From Adiantum capillus-veneris (taxonomy: Eukaryota; Streptophyta; Polypodiopsida; Polypodiales; Pteridaceae), in the NCBI GenBank assembly GCA_014529385.2, contig CM043958.1, positions 77,984,669 through 78,046,668 of the forward strand: a stretch of 62,000 nucleotides of DNA. The letters are read 5' to 3'. The position numbers and the translations under genes were made by a program. Shown piece after piece: positions 37,166 through 50,275 of the stretch. The notes under the pieces were generated by a model. The model searched no databases. It saw only the letters and a list, made by a program, of their open reading frames with translations, and was not told the DNA's origin. Positions within the stretch are counted from its first letter, which is position 1, and each line of letters starts with the position of its first letter.

Positions 37166-39014
37166 GTTGAGTTCTTTTGTAGATTCAAGGAAAAACATCC
37201 AGATTGCAAGATTGGCATGAGAATGTTTGAGATGTTGAAGCCATTCTTTTGTAGGCTGCTGAAGGATAGATACACATGCTGTTGCGAATACCATGTGCAA
37301 GTGTCTTTTTTGAAGGACAAACTGAACCACATGCGCTCTCGTGATTTTGGGCTACATAGAGCAGGTTGTGACTGTATATGCAGTATCTGTGCCCCAAATG
37401 ATAACATTAGCAAGGGTTGCTTTGCTTCACATCACACGTTCAAAGGTGTCACAAATATGTGGGAGTCTTTTCTCTGTCCAAAGCCCGCAGATGCAGTTTT
37501 TCATAGAAGGGAATGCCTGATGGGAGAGCGTTTGACATGTGGAGTGAATACGTTGGAATTATGCTGCTTGGAGACAGCAAAGCGTGGTAGTAGTATTAAT
37601 GTGAAAGTATTTGCATATGTACAAGCTCAAGACAAACATGGAAATAGTAACAAAAGAGAAGATCTTTTGCACAAAGAAATGCAGTGCTGGGAGTTTCTTC
37701 AACTCTTCAAGACCAAGTTGGAGCTCTTTATCACTCATAACTATGTGGCTCGATGGCAAGGACAACAATTCAAGGATTGCCTTCTTCGGTTTTCGGATGA
37801 TGTTGTCGTGTCAGTTATTGATTTTGCAGAGAATTATGCCTTCAAGGAACAAAATGAGATTCAGTCAATGCATTGGTACTCTAGTCAAGTAACCATTTTT
37901 GTACACATAACATACTACCATAGGGAAAGGGAGGTAGTCAAAACCATCCACTTCTTCATATAAGATGACAAGGTGCATGACACGTTGTTCGTGCAACACT
38001 GCTTCATGCTACACCGTGTCTGGTTACAACAAGAGGGTGTCACTCCTAAGCAACATTGGGTGTGGTCTGATGGTGCGACCTCACAGTTCAAGGGAGCCAA
38101 GCATTTTTACTTCGTTGCAAGATATGGTGGACTCACAGAGATGGGGACGAGTTGGTTCTTCTTTGGATCAGGGCAAAGGGAGAGCATGATGGTGCAGGAG
38201 CAGATGTGGAAAGAACCTTGACCCATGAACATCTAAAACCTAATGGAGCTATTTTGCGGTGTGCAGCTGATGTGGTTGCTTATTTCCAAGCCAACCTGTC
38301 GCAGGGAGAACCTTCACACTATCCTTCAAAAGAAAGGGAATGTGCCGTGTGTTCTGGGAGGTTAAAGAGGGGGAAGTAAACAGGGAGGTAAAGTGGAATT
38401 GTGACATCGTGGCAAAAACTCGCTCTTTGCATGCTTTTCGTGGACACAACCCTGGGGATCCAACTGCCCTTGCAACAAGAGCCTTGGCATGCTTCTATGA
38501 TGCATGCATGCACGAAAGACGGAATTGCTACGTCAATAAAGCTCACGTGCAGCCTTGGGATTATCATACTCTACTGCCATTACCTGATGAGGCTATGTCA
38601 GATTCGGAAGATGAAGCAGCCGCCTACGATGACTTCACATACAAAGGTCATCATGATGTGTTGACTAGCGCTCTATGTGATGGCAACACATTAGTTGTAA
38701 ATCCAGATGCTTCGACCAACGTCGAGGATGTGGATTTCTACCTGGTCAAGTGTGTTGCAGCAAAGGAGAAGGTGGAGAAGGGGTACCTCGATGAGTGGGA
38801 CAATGCAATTGATAGAGGCTCATATGTTGTGCAAGGTATATATTACGAGCAATTGGATGCATACACCCACAAGCAGCCCATCGTCCACGTACTTTCACAT
38901 CTGGTACGATGTATCAAGATACCCATGGAGCACATCCCAAGGAGACGGCATGTGTACACAATCAACCTAGAAAGCTATGAAGCAATCTATAATAGCATGC
39001 CCTTCAGCTTTTAA
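37166..39014 (+). pseudogene. Transposase-like gene, 3' exon (broken)
   Basis: Reads VEFFCRFKEKHPDCKIGMRM, a Cys-rich block (YTCCCEYHV, GCDCICSICAPN), then an RNase H-like core: SVIDFAENYAFKEQNEIQSM (~37830), HWVWSDGATSQFKGAKHFYF (~38060), FFFGSG (~38160) and KGEHDGAGADVERTLTHEHL (~38175). Asp in DFAENY, SDGA and EHDGAG would be a DDE/D-type metal-binding set. Breaks: TAA at 37961-37963, a frameshift near 38170 and another near 38345. The C-terminal frame 38340-39014 has an acidic patch (SDSEDEAAAYDDF) and ends MPFSF. This is a dead copy. The family suggests a cut-and-paste DNA transposon, but terminal inverted repeats were not located. Confidence 0.65.
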
Positions 39015-39189
39015 GTTGTAATCACTGCATCTTCAATATACTTCTTGCTCGAAGATAATGCAGTTTTATCAAAAACTTGGGTATCTTTTGTCTCTTGTGT
39101 CTCTTGTGTGCTTTGTGTATACATGGCTTTGGTGTCTATCACACAGGGGTCTCAGTTTAAGAGAGATCATTTGTACAACCTGTCTCATT

Positions 39190-39810
39190 GTGTTCTAATT
39201 GTGTTATGTGGGTATGCTAATTAGCATACTGTTAATGCTAGTTAGCATACAAAATGTTCTAAATAGCATACCTTTTGGTGGTTTTCAAGGAGAAGAGATG
39301 GCAGCTTCCTGTATACTATGTATGCTAATGCTAATTAGCATACTATTTATGCTGATTAGCATAAACTTATATATGCTAGTTAGCACAAACAATATGCTAA
39401 TTAGCATAACTTTGCTGGTTTTCAAGGAGAAGAGATGGCAACTTTTTGTATATTGTGTATGTTGATTAGTATACTATGTTGTGAGTGGAATGCTAATTAG
39501 CATACTGTTTATGCCGACTGGCATAAACAATATGCTAATTGGAATAAAGAGTATGCTAATTAGCATATTGTTTATGCCAGTTGGCATACCCTTGCTGGTT
39601 AGGGAAGAAGACATGGCAACTTTCTGTATATTGTGTATGCTAATTAGCATACCTTTGCTGGTTTCAAGGAGAAGAGATGGCAGCTTTTAGTTCTCTGTGT
39701 ATTCTAATTAGCATAATGTTTATGCCAGTTGACATAAATACTATGCTAATTGGCATACCTTTGCTGGTTTTAAGGAGAAGAGATGACATCTTTCTGTATA
39801 CTGTGTGGTC
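39190..39810. repeat. Palindrome array 3' of transposase-like gene
   Basis: Repeated TATGCTAATTAGCATA, a perfect 16-bp palindrome, and variants (ATGCCAGTTGGCAT), interleaved with four copies of a CTGGTTTTCAAGGAGAAGAG word (about 39280, 39417, 39657, 39763). It is related to the intron minisatellite at 35440-37080 but is a distinct array. Confidence 0.9.
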
Positions 39811-39822
39811 TAATTAGCCATT

Positions 39823-41630
39823 ATGAGAAAGTTGGACTCACTTTTGGGTCTTTCAGTTCTAGAGAGAGAGTGGCGCTCGACCAATGAAGAAGAGGCTAAC
39901 GTTACGTTGAAAATCGACATTTTGGAGCCAAGCTCTTTTAAAAAAAAGGGAGAAAATATTATTTTTGTTCATCAAATTGCACAATTTCATGCTTTCAAGG
40001 CATAAATGTCATAAGTCGTACTAACTCTGTACCGACGAATTTCAGAACTTTCATTGAAGACTCTATCAAGTATCTATGTTCCCACCCAAATATGACTTTG
40101 AGTAGCTCTACTTCCCTCTCAAAACTTCTTCTCTTTTTCATATTTGCGCTAACCTTTCTGTGTATTCTAGTGCACACCATGACTACTTCTCGAAGGCCTA
40201 GCACTACCATTGAATCTGTTAGCATTTTTAATAGTTATATTACAGATGATCAAGCATGGATACCATCTCGAATAACTATCGGAAGTTGGGTTCTACTGCA
40301 AACTAGGAGGAGGAAGAGGAGGCAACGCAATGATTTCGTAAAGTGTGTGCACAAAGCAAGCGGGTGGAAGAGGTCCTCATATAACATGCTTTCCAGCATG
40401 CAGACTTAAGGTTGCAAACATCTCCTCCAAGTTTTCCACAACATCGACCCAACTGTAAGTTATTTTGAGCATCTCACTTAGTGCATGATTATATTCAAAG
40501 GTTAAGTGGTGGATATCATCTTTGGTATATTTCAGATATTTATCTATCAAATAGGACAGATTGGCAACCAGTTGAGAGCATAGTTGGGATTTTTGATGCT
40601 TTCCATGCATTTATTGGTGAGAAAATATACCAAGGAATACAACACAAGGAACTTGCAGATAATGGAATATTCTTTTATGATATGTCATATTTGTAACCGA
40701 GAACTTCCATTGGTTGTGGTCATGTAGCTTCTTTGTCACTTCCATCCTTTGACAGCAAGGATTGGTCTTTGCCAGCTTCGCAAACTAGTGAAAGCTTTAG
40801 GAATAAGTTGTTTCACGATATACAAAAGTCCCTCAAGTATTCAATTGCCACAAAAATAGTTCGGCTCGCACTATTTATGCCTCTTGAAGTGTTTGTAGAT
40901 TTCTTCTTTGAAGAGAAAATAAGAACTACCGCAAAAATGTTCATATGCAAGTCTGAGAGCTGTTTGGACTTTTTAGATGCTAATTGGGATAGGAAACAAT
41001 CACAGGAAAAAATCTGTATTTTGCAAAAGAAGTCCATAATTCGCAAGTTCATTATAAGCTCTCAAAATTTCATAGTGTCGTTTTACTATTTTAGATATCA
41101 TCTTCTTAGTGGGTAGCTTATTCCACTCGACCAAGATATAGAGTCTAGCCTCGAGAACAAACCTTTATCAATGGACCTCTACTTTCGAGACATCCTACTT
41201 ACTGTGATGGAGACAATGTCAAGCACAACTCTTGCACAACTCAGGCTAGATCTTACATATAAAGAACTTCCACTTTTGCCAGAACTGTATGGATTCAGTC
41301 TCAACAACAGAAAGGTGCTTACTAAATGGATGAATTTTGATTGTCTTCAATACATTAAGACATAGAATCTAACTTTTTCTTCTTTTCAGATTCCAAGACG
41401 CAAGGAGAAAACAACATTGTGCAAGGAGTCACTCTCAAATACACTTCACTTAATAGCTTCCACCGAAAGCTATGTCACATACGTTGTGCACGCAATGAGC
41501 TTTGATGCCTTGCAAACCATGATGTACTCTTCAAAATGACTAATATAGAGACATTTTGTGCCGCTCAAACAATGTTCAAAAAATGTACACTTTTCATTGT
41601 CTCAAAACTTTACTAATTGTGTTGTTTCTG
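39823..41630. other. Unassigned sequence
   Basis: Several open frames (40733-41116, 41171-41365, both plus strand) are AT-rich and give no recognisable motifs. They may be remnants of an unknown element or chance. No RNA gene was recognised. Confidence 0.4.
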
Positions 41631-41732
41631 TCAAGATGTATACAAGTTATTGATCCCTTTCCCTGCTATTGCTCCCTTGTCCTCTCCCCCGGTTTGTGCC
41701 ACTGGTACCCTGTCCTCTCCCTTGGTTGCTTC
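41631..41732 (-). pseudogene. C-terminal piece of ORF split by element G
   Basis: Minus-strand frame EATKGEDRVPVAQTGGEDKG then AIAGKGINNLYTS and stop at 41631. The Gly/Ala/Glu repeat resembles the end of the frame right of element G (ELVATGTEGRGAVAATGERA near 57330). Both lie on the same strand in the right order, so element G probably inserted into one ORF. The identity of that ORF is unknown. Confidence 0.45.
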
Positions 41733-43978
<2,246 letters not shown>

Positions 43979-44005
43979 TTAGCCCTTCCATCTGGCTAGA
44001 GGCAT

Positions 44006-44772
44006 TCATGCTTCTAGCTCTTCCTTTGCATCTTTAATTGTGGAGTTAGAGGGTTCTCCCTCTTCTGGAATGTCTAGCATGAATTCTGGATCAAACCTAA
44101 GAAAATACCTTCTCAGCCTCCATCCATTGACCCTAGTCTTGTGAATTCTCCCATCTGCTTCCATTAGCTTATAGATGCCGTTGTCATAGTGTTTCTTGAT
44201 GATGAATGGTCCTTCCCATCTGGGTTCAAATTTCTTGTCCTTCCTGGTGTCAAATCTGTTGTCGTATCTCAGCACTAACATAACTTTTTCCGGGCCCTTT
44301 TCTTTAAGCCCTTGATTGAAAGTGAGCCGGCGTCGTTCTACCTGTGCTGCATAGTGGTTGATTGCTTCTTCCCTATCTAGTTGGATCCTCTCCAGATCCA
44401 GGATATGGTTTTGGAGATTTACAATTGGGCACTGTATCTGGCTAGCCAAGACTCGTAAGCTGGCTATCTGTACCTCAATGGGTAGAATTGCCTCCTTCCC
44501 ATAAACTAGATGGAAAGGGGCGAAACCTAGTGATGTTTGGAACGTCGTTCTGTAGGCCCAAAGAGCTGCCATGAGATGTTTATCCCAGTCTCCTGTGTGA
44601 TTGTTCACCTGGTTTGTGATGATTTTGCAAATAATTCCATTTACCTTCTCTAACAGACCATTGCATTGTGGATAGTATGGTGTGGAATGTCGGCGTGTGA
44701 TGCCTAACTTCTTCATCAGTTCTCCCACCAGATCGCCTTTGAAACCTGGTCCCCTATCTGATATTATCTCTA
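44006..44772 (-). pseudogene. Integrase C-terminal half, element G
   Basis: Continues the integrase cut by transposon N: EIISDRGPGFKGDLVGELMK with the second catalytic Asp, STPYYPQCNGLLEKVNGIIC with the catalytic Glu, WAYRTTFQTSLGFAPFHLVY, and a tail KFEPRWEGPFIIKKHYDNGI. The frame is open to a stop at 44006, and no chromodomain follows, as expected for the Tat lineage. Confidence 0.92.
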
Positions 44773-44796
44773 GGGGTGAAAGCATGAAATGGTGGT
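44773..44796 (+). repeat. Left terminal inverted repeat of transposon N
   Basis: GGGGTGAAAGCATGAAATGG and four more bases. The first 14 bases are identical to the right end read in reverse. Confidence 0.85.
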
Positions 44797-44890
44797 TAGT
44801 TTTAAGGGTTTTTCTAGGTGGTTTTTGAAGTACTTCTCAAGTTTTATTTGTTCCCTTCAAATAATTTATCGAGGACGTGGAAAATTGCAA

Positions 44891-45104
44891 GAAATGGAAA
44901 ATGCCGCCACTTCAAGAATGCCATCATTTTTTGAACATTGTTTACGGGTAGAAGGTGACTGTGACTTCTCTTGCATGCCATTCTACACAGCAGGAAGCTA
45001 CCCACGCGCTACTGCATCTTCATGCACCCTGCGTGAACAAAGCGAGGAAGAAGTGTAGACGCCTACCCTCTCTGTGCGACCTCAATCTTCACCGGGTACT
45101 GTAA

Positions 45105-45144
<40 letters not shown>

Positions 45145-46331
45145 TCTCTCTCTCTCTCTTGTTGTAGTTGAGCAATGTGTTTGTTTGAGGACATTGTGAA
45201 TCATGGATTGTGTTTTTTTGTTTGTACAATATGAAGACTCCACCACGAAATTCCACCATGGCAGCAACTGATGGTGGTTCAGCTAGCATGCTTTCATCCA
45301 GTAGCAAGCCTAGGAGCTCCACAACATTGGGCATGAAGTATGAAACTATCGGCGAACAAAGCATTGGTACATATCAACTCTGTCTCTTCAATTGTAGAAA
45401 TGTTCTTTTCAATGTTTGTTTACTATGTCAAATGTGGTTTGTAGAAAGATCTTCCTGGAGGATTCAATACCCTAAGCAGACTTGATTTTGCTACACACGA
45501 GAGGAGTTGCATGAGGAGTATGGCTTAAGCTTGGAGGGCAAGCTCTACCAGCACCTCAGTGAGGTTGATGTCACAGATCAGGATTGGTTGTCGGTCTTCA
45601 TGAAGAAAAGGAAGAAGGGCTCTAAAATCTTTCTGCATATGATGCGACCTGAGTTTGTAGACGAATGCAGGTTACTGTTTCACAAAGTCTACCAAAGCAT
45701 GCTAGCCAACAAAGAGATCACACACAAGTTTGCAACGTTGTTTGTGTACGAGCGATGCCGAGCTGCTCAGCAAGATCCTGCAGGTCGAAAGGTTGCATGG
45801 GCTGCTTTTGGTGAACAGGTTTTGGACCATTGCAAGAAGCTTCCAGGTGGCATTGACAAGAAAGTAAAGATTTGGCTAGAGAATAATGAGGGGACATCAC
45901 TTCAGCCCCTTTGTCTTGACAATGTCGGGGCAAGTCATAAAAGTGGGAAAAATGCTCTCTTATCTAGCATCACTTCTCTAGTTAGTGCCTCCTTTATAAG
46001 CCAACAAGTAAATGCACAGGTGGAGCAGATTCTGGATGCAAAAAGGGATGCATTAAAGGTTTTGAACACAACATTGGATAATGTGAGAGTAGAGCTACAA
46101 GACAGGAACCAAAATATGTGGAAGATATAAGGGACATCTTCAGCCGCGGCAGTGCTTCAAGGGCAATTGCAAGAGCTCCAGATATTGCGGTCCAGCATGA
46201 AGGGAGTTGTCGATACTGACCCTGATATTTTGGTGATTGAAGGCAAGATGGCTGCTCTAACTAGTGCACTCACAGCTCTTGGGGCTGATGCAAGCAGCTC
46301 GAACATAAGAGATGAGGTGGATCGTCTCCAG
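44891..46331 (+). pseudogene. Cargo gene of transposon N, 5' exons
   Basis: Open pieces: 44891-45055 (MENAATSRMPSFFEHC), 45231-45362 (MKTPPRNSTMAATDGGSASM) and 45486-46331. The last starts after a stop at 45483 and has HEEYGLSLEGKLYQHLSEVD, VDECRLLFHKVYQSMLANKE and a C-terminal coiled coil (VEQILDAKRDALKVLNTTLD, LQGQLQELQILRSSMKGV). A TAA (46128-46130) interrupts the last exon. The exon ends at a strong donor CCAG|GTATGT (46331/46332). Possible small introns (GTACAT...TTTGTAG, 45363-45444) are unproven. No known family is recognised. Confidence 0.5.
45100..45160. repeat. C homopolymer and (CT)n
   Basis: About 34 consecutive C (45109-45142) followed by CT units. This creates the false poly-Gly frames on the minus strand. 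Confidence 0.9.
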
Positions 46332-47392
46332 GTATGTGTCGACCAAGTCAAGGAAGGATTTTTGTTTATGTGGTAATGCCCTATGTACTTGACATGGTAC
46401 TCTCTTCTATTTAGGTGGTTTTGTTTGCCATGCCAGTTATTTCTATTTATGTGGTAATGCCCTAGGTACTTGACATGGTACTCTTTTCTATTTAGATGGT
46501 TGTTTTTGTCATGCCAGTTATTTCTGTTATGGTGCTAAGTGCCCAAGGTACTTGGCATGGTAGTTTCTTTTTACATTCTTTTTGTTACGGTGACGTTGAC
46601 CAAGTACTTTTCCATGGTGGTTTTTTTTGCTATGAGTATTTGTTTTTTCCATGGAAGTTTGTCTATTATTGTGGTACTTGTCATGGTAGTTTTTTCTACC
46701 ATGACAGGTGCAGGGGTCATGTCTATTTTTCCAGGTATCATGTAATGACCAAAATGCCTGTCATGGTACTTCGTTTGATCATGGTGGTGTTTTTTTCATG
46801 GCAGTATTTCCTGCTATGGTACTTTTCTTTTGCTATTGTTGTACTGCTCAAGGTACTTTTCTACTATCCATGGTATATGTCATTACCTTAGAGGTTTTTT
46901 TGGAAAGCCATCTCTGTTATGGTGGCAGTGCCCAAGGTACTTTTTCATGGTTTTTTTTGCTATGGTTGATTGTTTCTTTAAGGAAGTTTGTTGCTATTGT
47001 GGTTGTGCCCAAGGTACTTGTAAAGGTAGTTTTTCCTATTAAGGTGGTTGTACGGTCATTGCTTATTAGTGTGTAGTGTCCAAGAAACTTGTCATTGTAA
47101 TTTGTTTTTGGTCATGGTGGCTTTTTTATCATGATAGTCTTTCCTGTTATGGTAGTAGCTTTTTCCTTGATGTTTTTAATGGAATGGCAGTTTTCTGTTA
47201 TGGTGGTAGTGTCCAAGGTACTTTTCTACTTGCCATGGTATTTTTAATTGCCTTGGCGGTTTTTTGGAGTGTCCAAAGTACTTTTTTATGGTAGTTTTTT
47301 CTGTCAAAGGTACTTGTCATGGTACTTTGTGTTGTAATGGTGGTTCTCATATCTAATCCCTGCGGGACTTTTGTTCTTCATTTGTCATGCAG
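46332..47392 (+). repeat. Intron of cargo gene filled by minisatellite
   Basis: Intron with donor GTATGT and acceptor TTTGTCATGCAG. Its body is a degenerate tandem repeat around CCCAAGGTACTTGTCATGG and GTAGTTTTTTC, with occasional inverted CCATGACAGG. It is phase 0, joining RLQ to KEVTDLEA. It parallels the minisatellite-filled intron at 35350-37165, though the repeat sequence differs. Confidence 0.7.
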
Positions 47393-48447
47393 AAAGAAGT
47401 GACTGACTTGGAAGCATCAGCGAGTACGTGTGTGCAACAGATCAACTTTTGTGAGAGCATGTTGGAGCAGGTGAAGGCTGGTGACACAATGTTACTGCTT
47501 CCGACAGCTGGCCAACACTTGAGACACTTGCAGGCTACATTCTCTATTCCAAGACTATGTGCTGCATGTGGTCTTGCATTCATGGCTTCCCATGTGGTTT
47601 GTGTATACATGCTAGCATGTGGTCATGCATACCATGCTCTGTGTTTTGCTGCCTGGCTTGGATCAGAGACGGTATGTGCGGACGCCTCTCGCAAGAGTAG
47701 TATTCCAGATTCACTTAAATCAATGCTCCTGCATATAGGTTGGTTATCGTTGCTTCCAATATCATATAAATCCAAGAACATTTCAGGCTGCCTTGAAGTA
47801 TCTGCTGATTGCACAAGCCTAAACTTCACTGATGTGCTTGCAGGTTCTGGCCATATTCCTTGTGTGGCGCCGAAACAGGATGACGTGCCAAAGGTTGTGC
47901 TACAAGCTACTCCTGAAGCCCATAGTGTGTACTCCAGTGAGGGAACTCTAGTTGTGAAGGTAGACCCCCCTGCAAGCACAGCAGCAGTTGAGACACAACC
48001 AAGCGAAAGTAGTCCAAAGGAAGATGCAACGGTTGACGATGCGGAGGCAATAGCACAAGAGGGAGTGGATGCAGTGCAACGCATAATGGATGGTGATGAG
48101 AATCCAGATTCTCCCATCTTTCTGAGTGACATGGTGAAGGTGTCAAAGAAGCGCAAGAAAAACAGTGATGGTAAGTGGTAATGGTATTGGACTTGTCAAC
48201 TTCTATGCAATGTCTGCATGGGGCTGATGTGTTGTTTTATGACATAGGTGGATCTTCCAAAAAGAATAGACCTTCGGAGTCCACACGTTCAAAGCACCAT
48301 GCTCATCATGCAGATGGAGATATGGGAGAGAGGGAAGCACCCAGATCACCTCCTGCCGTGAAGAAGACTCCTAGAAAGAGTACTCCCCTCCGCAATCCTT
48401 CTAGTGTTTCCCACCCCCCCAAGCCTCGAGTTTGCAAGAAATTGTGA
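47393..48447 (+). CDS. Cargo gene of transposon N, RING-like exons
   Basis: Open from the acceptor at 47392 to 48170: coiled-coil start KEVTDLEASASTCVQQINFC, then a zinc-binding arrangement CAACGLAF, VVCVYMLACGHAYHALCFAA and ETVC (~47562-47675). CX2C, then CGHAYHALC, resembles a RING-H2 or related cross-brace finger; the last Cys pair is not clear. An acidic region (PSESSPKEDATVDDAEAIAQ) and a nuclear-type VSKKRKKNSDG follow. A well-formed intron (GTAAGT at 48171, ACATAG ending 48247) joins to SSKKNRPSESTRSKHHAHHA and a Pro/Lys-rich end at 48447. A ubiquitin-ligase or protein-binding role is only a guess. Confidence 0.5.
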
Positions 48448-48646
48448 CTCTTCAATTGTAATACAAGAATCTGTGATTCTTGATTTTGAATGCAAAAGAA
48501 ACTTTTTTGTCGGCCTCTATGTTTTTGTCGCTTTTATGTTTCATAAGCACAATGTCTATGTTTTTGTCGGCCTCTACGTTTTGGTCGCTTTTATGTCAAA
48601 TATTGCCTCGTGTTTATTTTTCAATATTGAATGCTGTCTTTTACAG

Positions 48647-49042
48647 AGTGTCCAAAGGAAAAGGGGACACTCAAGCTGCCCGTAGAGGAAATCATCATCA
48701 TCAGAGATCCCCCAAAGTACATTCCCCCAATTATCTCCTCCTTGCCATATGATGATCCAACCCGATCAGCCCTCATATTAGATCTTAATGGTGTACTTTG
48801 TCTTACATGTACACCTAATAAGCATGACCCTTCGTCTGTCCCTGATATTGAAGCTGCATCATTTGTCAAGCATGAGGAGGCAGATGGCAGGTACCTATTT
48901 GTTCCGAAAGATGCACAGGATTTTATTGCATGGGCTGTGACATCTCCTGCTGCAACATCTCCATCCCGATCTCTTGGACCTTTAGTCTCCACACCTTATG
49001 ACAATTCTCCACAAGTTCGTGCTGCAATTTTCCTTCTTCTTG

Positions 49043-49045
<3 letters not shown>
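48647..49045 (+). pseudogene. FCP1/HAD-like fragment in transposon N
   Basis: After an acceptor CTTTTACAG (48646), the frame reads CPKEKGTLKLPVEEI and then RSALILDLNGVLCLT (~48760-48800). DLNGVL is the plant variant of the HAD phosphatase nucleophile loop found in FCP1-homology proteins (canonical DLDET/DLNGT). GRYLFVPKDAQDFIAWAV agrees with the following helix of that fold. The frame then runs into a GA microsatellite, so the domain is truncated. It may be a captured host gene fragment or the last exon of the cargo gene. Confidence 0.5.

Positions 49046-49112
<67 letters not shown>
49045..49112. repeat. (AG)n microsatellite
   Basis: About 34 AG units, close to the right end of transposon N. 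Confidence 0.95.
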
Positions 49113-49116
<4 letters not shown>

Positions 49117-49285
49117 TAGACTACTGAAAGAGTAGGTAGAGAGTCTTGCATTCAACTAAATCAAGAACCGTTAAAGTTGTTGGCACAACGCCTTTAGAAA
49201 TATTAAATATTTATCTTTTGGCTTTTGAAAACTGCCAACAAAACACCATCCAATCACAAGAGGTGTCAAGGACACTACTTTTTGC

Positions 49286-49309
49286 ACCACCAACCCATGC
49301 TTTCACCCC
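49286..49309 (-). repeat. Right terminal inverted repeat of transposon N
   Basis: Plus strand ends CATGCTTTCACCCC at 49309, followed by TA and then element G integrase coding. Confidence 0.85.
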
Positions 49310-49924
49310 TAGAGGAGTGCCAAAACGGCAACAGATATGCTAAAAAATGAACTTTGCTACCTTTAGGGCTGTAATGCGGGTGGTGGCTGTTGCTTTTGCC
49401 CATCGAGTCATGTAGTCTACACCCACTATGATGTACAGTTTACCTGATTGGGCCCTTGGTAAAGGACCGATTACAACTATTCCCCATTTCTCAAATGGAC
49501 CATATGAGATGATAGGAGTTTGTGGCTCGAAGGTTAATGTGTGATCACTGGCCACTTGACAAGCCTTGCATGTTTTACACCAATGGTGTACATCCTTGTT
49601 CAAGCTAGGCCAAGAGTATCTTGCTTGTAGAATCTTCCTATTGGTGATATCTAGAGCAAAATGACCGCCGTAGACGTCATCATGGCAACTTGAAATTACC
49701 TCTGTGATCTCACTGGAGGTTGGCACCCGCCTGAGAATGTGATCCTTGCCCTTACAATACAAGTGGTCGTTTACAAGGCGGTATCTGGTAGCCTTCCTTA
49801 CCAGCCACTGCTTCTGGCCTTTGGTGTATCCTTTCGGACATTCTCCTGTATCTAGAAAGCTGATGATATCAGGCATAGCATCACTACCTTGAAAGAGGGG
49901 TAGCTTCAATTTGATTGCTCCTAC
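49310..49924 (-). pseudogene. Integrase N-terminal half, element G
   Basis: Zinc region HDDVYGGHFALDITNRKILQ with WCKTCKACQ gives the HHCC finger. The core begins FEKWGIVVIGPLPRAQSGKL; family members have Asp in WGIDxIGPLP, so the first catalytic Asp is Val. VGVDYMTRWAKATATTRITA and LKVAKFIF follow, then a TAG (49337-49339) and ICCRFGTPL up to the transposon N insertion. The change at the active site and the stop show the gene was probably dead. Confidence 0.9.
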
Positions 49925-50275
49925 GGGAACCTCTTGTATTCTTTCTTTGGCTAGAGCATCTGCCTCCTGATTTTTCTACTCTGGGGACATGAAATAGTTT
50001 CACTGCTTCAAATTTCCTTAGAAGATCCTTGACTTGGCGTAGTTGACCAAGTAAAACTTGATTTTTACAAACCCAAGTGCCATTTATCTGCCTTATCAAA
50101 AGCAAAGCATCACCAAACACATTTAGGCACTGAATTCCTTGTGAAATACATTGTTCCAACCCAAGAATTAGGGCTGCATATTCTACTTCATTGTTGGAGT
50201 GGGAGTGTAATAACTGCCCGATGGAGAATACTCTTTCTTGTTGCTCATTGAAAATGACTATGCCAGCTGCAGACT
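49925..50275 (-). pseudogene. Second, archaeal-type RNase H, element G
   Basis: AAGIVIFNEQQERVFSIGQL, HSNNEVEYAALILGLEQCIS, CLNVFGDALLLIRQINGTWV, FEAVKLFHVPRVEKS, then a frameshift and DALAKERIQEVPVG. The Glu of NEVEYAAL, the Asp of FGDALL and the Asp of DALA are the metal ligands. This aRNH domain between the gypsy RNase H and integrase is diagnostic of the Tat lineage. Two frames are needed because of a shift near 49985. Confidence 0.88.

Larger units (their letters stand above)
44773..49309 (+). mobile_element. DNA transposon N inside element G integrase
   Basis: Ends are inverted repeats: GGGGTGAAAGCATG then TGGTGGT at the left, and the complementary sequence at the right, matching 21 of 24 positions. 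TA flanks both sides (44771-44772, 49310-49311). Removing the insert restores a continuous integrase reading across FGTPL and EIISDRG, which fixes both boundaries. It carries a multi-exon plus-strand gene of unknown function and no transposase I can recognise, so it is probably non-autonomous. A TA duplication fits several superfamilies; a 3-bp CTA duplication with a one-base indel is the alternative. Confidence 0.85.

Noticed and set aside
40733-41116. 127-codon plus-strand ORF as a host gene
   Set aside because: It is AT-rich, has no motif, no splice context and no neighbouring coding. It is kept only as unassigned sequence.
45089-45364. Poly-glycine minus-strand protein
   Set aside because: It is produced by a 34-base C homopolymer in transposon N.
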